Part shown: positions 36,108 through 42,940 of the stretch, one piece after another
Layout: the number at the start of each line of letters is the position of its first letter
Position numbering within the stretch: the first letter of the stretch is position 1
Assembly: GCA_900109485.1 (NCBI GenBank)
Contig: FOAY01000024.1
Coordinates: 1 to 42,940 of the forward strand
From: Kosakonia sacchari
GTDB lineage: Bacteria; Pseudomonadota; Gammaproteobacteria; Enterobacterales; Enterobacteriaceae
Direction: 5' to 3'
Length of the DNA: 42,940 nucleotides
Position numbers and translations under genes: made by a program
The notes under the pieces: model-generated
Databases searched by the model: none
What the model was told of the DNA's origin: nothing
Seen by the model: the letters and a program-made list of their open reading frames with translations, nothing else

Positions 36108-37121
36108 ATGAGCATTACTGAAACCTCATTAGCGTCCTCGACGCGGCAGCAATCGGACCTTCTGCTGGATGTCAAAGATTTGCGGGTCACCTTCCAGACG
36201 CCGGATGGTGATGTTACGGCGGTTAACGATCTCAATTTCTCGCTGCGTGCGGGTGAAACTCTGGGTATCGTTGGTGAGTCCGGTTCCGGCAAATCGCAGA
36301 CTGCATTTGCGCTGATGGGGCTGCTGGCGGCTAACGGTCGCATTGGCGGTTCTGCGACGTTTAACGGTAAAGAGATCCTCAATTTGCCGGAACAGGTGCT
36401 GAACAAACTGCGCGCCGAGCAGATCTCCATGATTTTCCAGGATCCAATGACCTCGTTGAACCCGTATATGCGGGTTGGCGAGCAGTTAATGGAAGTCCTG
36501 ATGTTGCACAAAGGCATGGGCAAAGCGGAAGCGTTTGAAGAATCCGTAAAAATGCTCGATGCGGTGAAAATGCCGGAAGCGCGTAAGCGCATGCGCATGT
36601 ATCCGCATGAGTTTTCCGGTGGCATGCGCCAGCGTGTGATGATCGCAATGGCGTTGATGTGCCGGCCTAAACTGCTGATTGCCGACGAGCCAACTACCGC
36701 GCTGGATGTGACCGTGCAGGCGCAGATCATGACTTTGCTGAATGAACTGAAACGTGAATTCAACACCGCGATTATCATGATCACCCATGACCTCGGCGTG
36801 GTTGCCGGTATCTGTGACAAAGTGTTGGTGATGTATGCCGGGCGCACCATGGAATATGGCAACGCGCGCGATGTGTTCTACCAGCCGTCTCATCCTTACT
36901 CCATCGGCCTGCTGAACGCCGTGCCGCGTCTGGACGCGGAAGGTGAAGCGCTGTTGACCATTCCAGGTAACCCGCCGAACTTACTGCGTCTGCCGAAAGG
37001 CTGCCCGTTCCAGCCGCGCTGCCCGCACGCGATGGAAATCTGTAACAGTGCTCCACCGCTGGAGCAGTTTGCCCCGGGCCGCCTGCGCGCCTGCTTTAAG
37101 TCGGTAGAGGAACTGGTATGA
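36108..37121 (+). CDS. oppD: OppD, oligopeptide ABC transporter ATPase
   Basis: The 337-residue cytosolic ATPase has Walker A GESGSGKS (about 55-62), Q-loop MIFQDPMTSLNPY, ABC signature FSGGMRQRV, Walker B LLIADEPTTALD and H-loop ITHDLG. The C-terminal oligopeptide-transporter extension has the CPFQPRCPHAMEIC cysteines, which in this family can bind an iron-sulfur cluster. It overlaps oppF by four bases (ATGA), so the two ATPases are made together. Confidence 0.98.
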   Translation: MSITETSLASSTRQQSDLLLDVKDLRVTFQTPDGDVTAVNDLNFSLRAGETLGIVGESGSGKSQTAFALMGLLAANGRIGGSATFNGKEILNLPEQVLNKLRAEQISMIFQDPMTSLNPYMRVGEQLMEVLMLHKGMGKAEAFEESVKMLDAVKMPEARKRMRMYPHEFSGGMRQRVMIAMALMCRPKLLIADEPTTALDVTVQAQIMTLLNELKREFNTAIIMITHDLGVVAGICDKVLVMYAGRTMEYGNARDVFYQPSHPYSIGLLNAVPRLDAEGEALLTIPGNPPNLLRLPKGCPFQPRCPHAMEICNSAPPLEQFAPGRLRACFKSVEELV

Positions 37122-38122
37122 ACGCGATGACCGAAGAGAGAAAAGTGCTGCTGGAAATCGCCGATCTGAAGGTGCATTTCGATATCAAAGATGGCAAACA
37201 GTGGTTCTGGCAACCGGCCAAAACCCTGAAAGCGGTCGATGGCGTCACTCTGCGTCTGTACGAAGGGGAAACCCTCGGCGTGGTGGGCGAATCTGGCTGC
37301 GGTAAATCGACTTTTGCCCGTGCCATTATCGGGCTGGTAAAAGCCACCGACGGCAAAGTGGCCTGGCTGGGTAAAGATCTGCTGGGCATGAAACCGGAAG
37401 AGTGGCGCGAGGTGCGCAGCGATATCCAGATGATTTTCCAGGATCCGCTGGCGTCGCTGAACCCGCGTATGACTATCGGGGAAATCATTGCCGAGCCGTT
37501 GCGCACCTATCACCCGAAAATGTCGCGTCAGGAAGTGCGCGATCGCGTGAAAACGATGATGATGAAGGTCGGTTTGTTGCCGAACCTGATCAACCGCTAC
37601 CCGCATGAGTTTTCCGGCGGTCAGTGTCAGCGTATTGGTATTGCCCGCGCGCTGATCCTTGAACCCAAGCTGATTATCTGCGATGAGCCGGTATCCGCAC
37701 TGGATGTGTCGATTCAGGCGCAGGTGGTGAACCTGCTGCAACAACTGCAACGTGAAATGGGGCTGTCACTGATCTTTATCGCCCATGACTTGGCCGTTGT
37801 GAAGCACATCTCCGATCGCGTGCTGGTGATGTATCTAGGGCACGCCGTTGAGTTAGGCACTTACGATGAGGTGTATCAGAACCCGCTACATCCGTACACC
37901 AAAGCGCTGATGTCGGCTGTGCCGGTTCCCGATCCGGATCTGGAAAAGAATAAAACTATCCAGTTGCTGGAAGGGGATTTACCGTCGCCGATTAACCCAC
38001 CGTCAGGTTGTGTCTTCCGCACCCGTTGCCCGATTGCCGGGCCGGAATGCGCGCAGACGCGTCCGGTACTGGAGGGCAGTTTCCGCCATGCGGTCTCCTG
38101 CCTGAAAGTCGACCCGTTATAA
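37118..38122 (+). CDS. oppF: OppF, oligopeptide ABC transporter ATPase
   Basis: The 334-residue second ATPase forms the nucleotide-binding pair with OppD. Walker A GESGCGKST, Q-loop MIFQDPLASLNPR, signature FSGGQCQRIG, Walker B LIICDEPVSALD and H-loop IAHDLAVV are intact. The C-terminal extension has CVFRTRCPIAGPEC. It is the last gene of the operon and is followed by a strong terminator. Confidence 0.98.
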   Translation: MNAMTEERKVLLEIADLKVHFDIKDGKQWFWQPAKTLKAVDGVTLRLYEGETLGVVGESGCGKSTFARAIIGLVKATDGKVAWLGKDLLGMKPEEWREVRSDIQMIFQDPLASLNPRMTIGEIIAEPLRTYHPKMSRQEVRDRVKTMMMKVGLLPNLINRYPHEFSGGQCQRIGIARALILEPKLIICDEPVSALDVSIQAQVVNLLQQLQREMGLSLIFIAHDLAVVKHISDRVLVMYLGHAVELGTYDEVYQNPLHPYTKALMSAVPVPDPDLEKNKTIQLLEGDLPSPINPPSGCVFRTRCPIAGPECAQTRPVLEGSFRHAVSCLKVDPL

Positions 38123-38131
38123 GCGATGCAT

Positions 38132-38163
38132 AAAAAAGGGCTGACATTTGTCAGCCCTTTTTA
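38132..38163. terminator. oppF/yciU bidirectional terminator
   Basis: Stem GGGCTGAC/GTCAGCCC (38138-38145 and 38150-38157) with loop ATTT has six A before it and five T after it. It ends the opp operon and can serve the convergent yciU. Confidence 0.93.
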
Positions 38164-38176
38164 CTTCCACGGCAGC

Positions 38177-38509
<333 letters not shown>

Positions 38510-38537
38510 TTACCTCTTCATGTCTGTTGGGCACGTT

Positions 38538-39998
38538 TTACAGCAACGGACTAAAGAAGTAAAACAGTCGTTCAGCAATCCGGTGCCAGAACGGGCGTTT
38601 TACCCACAAGCGCGCATCAAGTAACCGGGAACGGGAGATATAATCATCCTGCACCGCCGCCAGATCGCCGCCAAAACCGGCGTCATCAATCACCAGCGTG
38701 ATCTCAAAATTCAGCCACAAACTGCGCATATCAAGGTTAACGGTGCCAATAAGGCTCAATTCGCCATCAACCAGCACGCTTTTGGTGTGCAACAGGCCAC
38801 CTTCAAACTGATAAATCTTCACCCCGGCCGCCAGCAACTCAGTGAAGAAGGCGCGACTGGCCCAACCGACCAGCACCGAGTCGTTTTTGCGCGGCAGAAT
38901 AATGCTCACATCGACGCCGCGCTGCGCCGCCGTGCAAATAGCGTGCAGCAAGTCGTCACTGGGTACGAAATAGGGCGTGGTCATGATCAGGTATTCACGC
39001 GAGGCGTAAACGGCGGTCAGCAATGCCTGGTGAATCAAATCCTCGGGAAATCCTGGCCCCGAGGCAATGGTGTGAATCGTATGCCCGCTGGCTTCTTCAA
39101 ACGGCATGATATTGGCATCCGGCGGCGGCGGCAGAATGCGTTTGCCGGTCTCAATCTCCCAGTCGCAGGAGTAGACGATGCCCATCGCCGTGGCAACCGG
39201 GCCTTCCATACGCGCCATCAAATCGACCCACTGGCCGACGCCAGCGTCCTGTTTGAAGAAGCGCGGATCAACCATATTCATACTGCCGGTGTAGGCAATA
39301 TAGTTATCGATGAGCACAATCTTGCGGTGCTGGCGTAAATCCATACGACGTAAGAAAACGCGCATCAGATTTACTTTCAGCGCCTCGACCACCTCAATGC
39401 CCGCATTGCGCATCATAGCGGCCCAGGGGCTACGGAAGAATGCCACGCTACCTGCAGAGTCGAGTAACAGACGGCAGTGCACGCCGCGTCGCGCTGCGGC
39501 CATCAGTGATTCCGCCACCTGATCGGCCATTCCGCCGGGCTGCCAGATGTAAAACACCATCTCGATGTTGTGCCTGGCGAGCTGAATATCGCGGATCAGC
39601 GCCTGCATCACATCATCGCTGGAAGTCAGCAGTTGCAACTGGTTGCCTTTTACGCCCGCGATACCCTGGCGCCGTTCGCACAATTTAAATAATGACGAAG
39701 CAACGCTGCTGTTTTCCTGCGCGAAGATGCGGTTAAAGTTTTTTAAATCGTTGAGCCATTTGGCGGTAGAAGGCCACATGGCGCGGGCGCGCTCGGCGCG
39801 GCGTTTGCCGAGATGCAATTCGCCCAGCGAGAGATAAGCGATAATCCCTACCAGTGGCAGAATATAGATAATTAACAGCCAGGCCATCGCCGATGTTACC
39901 GCCCGCCGTTTCATTAAAATACGCAGGGTTACACCAGCAATCAGTAGCCAGTAACCTAAGACAATCAGCCAACTCATTACGGTGTAAAAAGCGGACAT
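38538..39998 (-). CDS. clsA: ClsA, cardiolipin synthase A
   Basis: The 486-residue inner-membrane phospholipase-D-family enzyme condenses two phosphatidylglycerols to cardiolipin and glycerol. Two N-terminal transmembrane helices (about 5-58) precede the catalytic part. The two active-site motifs are [16 protein letters not shown] and [16 protein letters not shown], each with the expected histidine, lysine and aspartate. An open frame continues nine codons upstream (MWFLKGFLS), but the ATG at 39996-39998 equals the E. coli length and start. Confidence 0.97.
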   Translation of the reverse strand: MSAFYTVMSWLIVLGYWLLIAGVTLRILMKRRAVTSAMAWLLIIYILPLVGIIAYLSLGELHLGKRRAERARAMWPSTAKWLNDLKNFNRIFAQENSSVASSLFKLCERRQGIAGVKGNQLQLLTSSDDVMQALIRDIQLARHNIEMVFYIWQPGGMADQVAESLMAAARRGVHCRLLLDSAGSVAFFRSPWAAMMRNAGIEVVEALKVNLMRVFLRRMDLRQHRKIVLIDNYIAYTGSMNMVDPRFFKQDAGVGQWVDLMARMEGPVATAMGIVYSCDWEIETGKRILPPPPDANIMPFEEASGHTIHTIASGPGFPEDLIHQALLTAVYASREYLIMTTPYFVPSDDLLHAICTAAQRGVDVSIILPRKNDSVLVGWASRAFFTELLAAGVKIYQFEGGLLHTKSVLVDGELSLIGTVNLDMRSLWLNFEITLVIDDAGFGGDLAAVQDDYISRSRLLDARLWVKRPFWHRIAERLFYFFSPLL

Positions 39999-40137
39999 AG
40001 ATAAAAATCCTTTTAAAAACCACATCTCATGAGTTTACGCATCCGCATTAATCTGGCAAATAAAAACGCGGAAAAGCACTGGTCTGGGAAAAACGACGGA
40101 CTATAATGGCCTCTCTGTTTTGTTCAGAGTTGTAAAA

Positions 40138-40311
40138 ATGAAGCGTAGTCGAACGGAAGTGGGGCGCTGGCGTATGCTTCGGCAGATGAGCCGCCGTAAA
40201 GCCCGCTGGCTGGAAGCGCAATCACGCCGCAATATGCGCATCCACACCATCAGAAAATGCGGCGTAAATCGCCATCGTAATGTGCTGTTGTTCGCCATTT
40301 ACGATCTTTGA
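40138..40311 (+). CDS. yciY: YciY, small basic protein
   Basis: The 57-residue, arginine-rich protein (MKRSRTEVGRWRM; SRRKARWLEAQSRRNMRIH; ending LLFAIYDL) matches E. coli YciY over its whole length. Function is unknown. The upstream frame adds six codons, but the ATG at 40138 is the conserved start. It is divergent from clsA. Confidence 0.93.
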   Translation: MKRSRTEVGRWRMLRQMSRRKARWLEAQSRRNMRIHTIRKCGVNRHRNVLLFAIYDL

Positions 40312-40315
40312 TACC

Positions 40316-40336
40316 CGGGCACCGATAAGGTGCCCG
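40316..40336 (+). terminator. Possible terminator behind yciY
   Basis: Stem CGGGCACC/GGTGCCCG (40316-40323 and 40329-40336) with loop GATAA begins four bases behind the yciY stop codon. A short TTTT comes eight bases later, so termination may be partial. Confidence 0.55.
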
Positions 40337-40377
40337 CGGTCGTTTTAGGGCTTTCTTTTATCTACAGGAGAGGCAGC

Positions 40378-40998
40378 ATGTCGGTTATTGATAGTCTTCT
40401 TGCATTTACTTTTGCGGCCACGCTGCTGACGTTAACACCCGGGCTTGATACCGCGCTGATACTGCGTACGGCGGCGGTGGAAGGACGTAAGCAGGCATTC
40501 AAAGCTGCGCTGGGTATCAATACCGGATGCCTGATTTGGGGCGCGATGGTCGCCTTCGGCCTTGGCGCGCTGATTGCGGTTTCTGAACTCGCTTATAACA
40601 TCCTGAAGTATTGCGGCGCTGCCTACCTCTGCTGGCTGGGGCTGAATATGCTGCTACGCCCGCGTGGTTCACTGGCTACAGACAATGGGGCGCAAACTAA
40701 AGCGCAAAACTGGTTTATAAAAGGCATGCTGGGTAATGTGCTGAATCCTAAAGTCGGCATCTTTTACGTCTCTTTTTTGCCGCAATTTATTCCGCACGGG
40801 CAGCCGCTGATCGCCTGGACATTCGGCCTGGTAATGATTCATGTTGTGCTGGGCTCCTGCTGGTCAACGGTATTAATTTCGGCGACCCGCCCGCTGTCGT
40901 CATTCTTGCGTAAAGAGAGAGTGATACGCTGGATGGATCGCAGTACCGGCATGGAGTTCCTGCTGTTTGCCACCCGCCTGGCTATGAGCAAGCGTTAA
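40378..40998 (+). CDS. LysE/RhtB-family exporter
   Basis: The 206-residue inner-membrane protein has about six hydrophobic segments. It shows the LysE/RhtB pattern LTPGLDTALILRTAAVEGRKQAFKAALG near the N-terminus and GMLGNVLNPKVGIFYVSFLPQF in the middle. Members export amino acids or related metabolites; the substrate here is not known. AGGAGAGGCAGC precedes the ATG at 40378, so the 16 extra upstream codons are not used. An SMR-type gene follows after 18 bases, probably in the same transcript. E. coli K-12 has the potassium channel gene kch in this position. Confidence 0.9.
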   Translation: MSVIDSLLAFTFAATLLTLTPGLDTALILRTAAVEGRKQAFKAALGINTGCLIWGAMVAFGLGALIAVSELAYNILKYCGAAYLCWLGLNMLLRPRGSLATDNGAQTKAQNWFIKGMLGNVLNPKVGIFYVSFLPQFIPHGQPLIAWTFGLVMIHVVLGSCWSTVLISATRPLSSFLRKERVIRWMDRSTGMEFLLFATRLAMSKR

Positions 40999-41016
40999 CG
41001 GATATAGTTGGACAAA

Positions 41017-41355
41017 ATGAATAAAGAAGCGCTCATTTTTCTTGGTATCGCCATCGTTGTTGAAGTCATTGCCACCACCGCACTGAAATCGTCAGACAGC
41101 TTTACCCGGCTGTTGCCCAGTATCATCAGCATTGCGGGTTATTGCATCGCGTTCTGGTGCCTGACGATTCCGATGCGCACTATCCCGACCGGCATTATTT
41201 ATGCTATCTGGTCTGGCGCCGGGATTGTATTGATTGGGATTGTTGGCTGGTTGGTTCACGGCCAGAAACTGGATCTTCCGGCAATGTTGGGTATGGGGCT
41301 GATTATTGCCGGTGTGGTTACTATTAATCTTTTTTCAAAAAGTGTTGCTCATTAA
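41017..41355 (+). CDS. Small multidrug resistance (SMR) efflux protein
   Basis: The 112-residue protein has four transmembrane helices. The essential membrane glutamate is E16 in IVVEVIATTALKSSDSF, equal to E14 of EmrE. The segment YAIWSGAGIVLIG carries the conserved tyrosine and tryptophan of drug-exporting members, so it looks like a true EmrE-type proton/cation antiporter rather than a guanidinium exporter. Such proteins work as antiparallel dimers in the inner membrane. A TTG three codons upstream is possible, but the ATG at 41017 gives the usual length. Confidence 0.92.
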   Translation: MNKEALIFLGIAIVVEVIATTALKSSDSFTRLLPSIISIAGYCIAFWCLTIPMRTIPTGIIYAIWSGAGIVLIGIVGWLVHGQKLDLPAMLGMGLIIAGVVTINLFSKSVAH

Positions 41356-41369
41356 TCATTGTAGCCGGA

Positions 41370-41396
41370 AAGGCCCGCCATCTTTGGCGGGCCTTA
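41370..41396. terminator. SMR gene/yciI bidirectional terminator
   Basis: Stem AGGCCCGCCA/TGGCGGGCCT (41371-41380 and 41385-41394) with loop TCTT lies between the convergent SMR and yciI genes. T-runs on either side are short. Confidence 0.8.
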
Positions 41397-41400
41397 AGTT

Positions 41401-41697
41401 TTAAAAAACCTTCTTGAACGGCTTAACGATAACGTTCTGGTACACGCCAGCAGCGACATAAGGATCGGCATCCGCCCAGGCTTTTGCCCCTTCCAGCGAT
41501 TCAAACTCTGCAATCACCGTTGAACCGGTAAAACCTGCGGCACCAGGATCATTACTGTCCACTGCTGGCATCGGGCCAGCCGTCAGCAAACGGCCTTCGT
41601 CATGCAGCAGTTGCAGTCGCGCCAGGTGAGCAGGGCGCACGGATAAACGTTTCTCAAGCGAGTCAGCAATATCTTCAGCAAAAATAACGTAAAGCAC
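41401..41697 (-). CDS. yciI: YciI, ferredoxin-like fold protein
   Basis: The 98-residue cytosolic protein equals E. coli YciI in length. It has the family pattern [39 protein letters not shown] and [20 protein letters not shown]. The conserved histidine after RPA and a later aspartate form a presumed active site, but no reaction is established for this branch. It is divergent from tonB. Confidence 0.95.
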   Translation of the reverse strand: MLYVIFAEDIADSLEKRLSVRPAHLARLQLLHDEGRLLTAGPMPAVDSNDPGAAGFTGSTVIAEFESLEGAKAWADADPYVAAGVYQNVIVKPFKKVF

Positions 41698-41851
41698 GGG
41701 AAGAGCTCCTTACTTATCAGAAAGGCATACCGTATGTGAAAGGGAATTCGACTGCAATGTAAAGATGCTCTGACATGAGTATCCTTATAAAAAATGCGGC
41801 TTTTTTTGTCCTGTCATCGGAGAAAATGATCGGTGAATGCGAAGGCTTGTT

Positions 41852-41870
41852 GAATATGATTGCTATTTGC
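41852..41870. promoter_or_regulatory. Fur-box-like site before tonB
   Basis: GAATATGATTGCTATTTGC matches 11 of 19 bases of the Fur consensus. It is the same sequence I recall from the iron-controlled E. coli tonB promoter. TTTAAAAT follows as a likely -10 region. This predicts repression by Fe2+-Fur. Confidence 0.7.
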
Positions 41871-41917
41871 ATTTAAAATTGAGCCCTGGTTTTTTAACTG
41901 ACACGATTATGACTTCA

Positions 41918-42637
41918 ATGACCCTTGATTTACCTCGCCGCTTTCCCTGGCCGACGCTGTTGTCCGTAGCTATCCACGGAGCCATCGTGGCGGGTCTGCT
42001 CTATACATCGGTACATCAGGTTGTTGAATTGCCCGCCCCCGCGCAGCCTATCTCTGTGACGATGGTGACGCCGACTGAACTCGAACCGCCGCAGGTAGTG
42101 CAACCGCCACAACCTGTTGTCGAACCGGAGCCAGAGCCCGAACCGGAACCGGTAGTGGAGCCGCCAAAAGAAGCCCCGGTAGTGATTGAAAAACCAAAAC
42201 CGAAACCTAAGCCGAAGCCAAAACCGGAGAAAAAGGTCGAGCAGCCGAAGCAGGAGGTAAAACCGGCACAGCCGCATCCGGCATCACCGTTTAACAACAA
42301 CGCGCCAGCACGCCCGGTGGCGAATCCGACACCGTCTGCGTCCTCAACGCCAGCGCCGTCCGTACCGGCCGGTCCGCGCGCACTGAGTCGTAACCAGCCG
42401 CAATATCCGGCCCGTGCGCAGGCGCTGCGTATTGAAGGTCGTGTACGGGTGAAATTTGACGTTACGGCTGATGGTCGCGTCGAGAATGTTGAAGTTCTGT
42501 CTGCGCAGCCAGCAAACATGTTTGAGCGTGAAGTGAAAGCGGCCATGCGGAAATGGCGCTACGAAGCCGGTAAGCCAGGTTCAGGGCTGATAGTCAACGT
42601 GGTGTTCCGCCTGAACGGCGGGGCGTCAATGGAATAA
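41918..42637 (+). CDS. tonB: TonB, energy transducer for outer-membrane receptors
   Basis: The 239-residue protein spans the periplasm and transmits the ExbBD proton-motive energy to siderophore and vitamin B12 receptors. The N-terminal anchor (12-32) holds S16 and H20, both needed for contact with ExbBD. C18 of E. coli is alanine here. A proline-rich spacer of Glu-Pro and Lys-Pro repeats (about 65-110) follows. The C-terminal domain has [19 protein letters not shown], which contacts the TonB box. The frame opens upstream, and an ATG three codons earlier (41909) is also possible; the ATG at 41918 matches the conserved start. Confidence 0.96.
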   Translation: MTLDLPRRFPWPTLLSVAIHGAIVAGLLYTSVHQVVELPAPAQPISVTMVTPTELEPPQVVQPPQPVVEPEPEPEPEPVVEPPKEAPVVIEKPKPKPKPKPKPEKKVEQPKQEVKPAQPHPASPFNNNAPARPVANPTPSASSTPAPSVPAGPRALSRNQPQYPARAQALRIEGRVRVKFDVTADGRVENVEVLSAQPANMFEREVKAAMRKWRYEAGKPGSGLIVNVVFRLNGGASME

Positions 42638-42656
42638 AAAAAAGCCTCCGTCAGGA
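42638..42656 (+). terminator. tonB terminator cut by an insertion element
   Basis: A run of A followed by AAGCCTCC-GTCA-GGA would continue as GGCTT in an intact hairpin. Instead it breaks after GGA at the start of an IS4-type end (TAATGCC). The right arm of the stem is lost, so this no longer forms the full bidirectional terminator that E. coli has behind tonB. Confidence 0.7.
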
Positions 42657-42692
42657 TAATGCCAGTCACTTAAGGTGACTGGCATTGTTTTT
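42657..42692. repeat. Terminal repeat of an IS4-family element
   Basis: TAATGCCAGTCACTTAAGG resembles the IS4 terminal repeat, which starts TAATGCCGATCAGTTAAGG. It contains a 12-base inverted repeat, AATGCCAGTCAC/GTGACTGGCATT (42658-42669 and 42675-42686), followed by GTTTTT. The hairpin may act as a terminator for tonB transcripts entering the element. Confidence 0.75.
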
Positions 42693-42940
42693 AAAAGGGT
42701 ATTTGGGCTTTTTTTGCCTCACTTCTCTTTCATACTCCCGCTCCCGTCTCGGCGGCAGTTTCAGCATCGCGGCATTGCTGTAGAAGTGCTTCAGGTGTCC
42801 CGGCACTGCTCCCGGTGAGGACCATGGCAGCCCGATTAACAGCCGCATTATTTCTGCCACCGAACCGCTGAAGCTCAGCTGATACGGCAGATAATCGCCT
42901 TTCAGGCTGAACGCCATTTTCACCATCTGATACCGCACCA
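42666..42940 (-). mobile_element. IS4-family transposase, C-terminal part, cut by the window edge
   Basis: An open frame of about 91 residues enters from the right edge and ends at TGA 42666-42668 inside the IS end. RYQMVKMAFSLKG, LSFSGSVAEIMRLLIGL and AMLKLPPRREREYEREVR align with the C-terminus of the IS4 transposase InsG, a DDE enzyme. The DDE residues lie outside the window, so activity cannot be judged. GTG at 42936-42938 is an internal valine, not a start. Confidence 0.88.

Noticed and set aside
42638-42656. Intact rho-independent terminator behind tonB
   Set aside because: Only the left arm, the loop and three bases of the right arm are present; the rest is replaced by the IS end.

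Overview
The window is chromosomal DNA from a member of the Enterobacteriaceae. Gene content and order follow the Escherichia coli chaA-to-tonB segment almost gene for gene: chaA/chaB/chaC, ychN, ychO, narL/narX, narK, narGHJI, tyrosine tRNAs, purU, ychJ, rssA/rssB, galU, hns, tdk, adhE, ychE, oppABCDF, yciU, clsA, yciY, yciI, tonB. Protein lengths match E. coli closely (for example NarG 1247, NarL 216, PurU 280, OppA 543, ClsA 486, TonB 239 residues). Several genes not found at these places in E. coli K-12, including a chemoreceptor that implies motility, point to an Enterobacter/Kosakonia-like relative. This genus-level guess is inference.

Left part (1-7.7 kb): the 3' end of an IS200/IS605-type transposase, the chaA antiporter, chaB and chaC, a small DUF1883-like gene, a dCache chemoreceptor with an amino-acid-type ligand motif, ychN, a periplasmic YbcL-like protein, and the outer-membrane invasin-like gene ychO.

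Nitrate respiration block (7.7-18.9 kb): the NarX sensor and NarL regulator are read leftward. The narK transporter and the narGHJI nitrate reductase operon are read rightward. Perfect FNR half-site pairs and NarL heptamers precede narK and narG, so the block is a self-contained nitrate-sensing, transport and respiration unit induced without oxygen.

Middle (18.9-32.5 kb): a DMT exporter diverges from an Lrp-type regulator. Then comes a tyrosine tRNA operon with two intact tRNAs, two defective tRNA-like copies and three copies of a structured insert in the T-loop. After it lie purU, ychJ, rssA-rssB (control of sigma-S turnover), galU, hns, tdk, adhE and ychE.

Right part (32.5-42.9 kb): the complete oligopeptide transporter operon oppABCDF, yciU, clsA, yciY, a LysE-type exporter plus SMR efflux pair, yciI, and tonB. 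An IS4-family element has entered the tonB terminator and runs off the window edge.

Most of the window is ordinary, well-conserved core genome. I do not see an undescribed multi-gene system. The most unusual structure is the tyrosine tRNA locus (20.4-21.3 kb), with smaller points of interest in the chemoreceptor, the Lrp/exporter operator and the IS-split tonB terminator. No CRISPR array, phage, plasmid origin or rRNA gene was seen.
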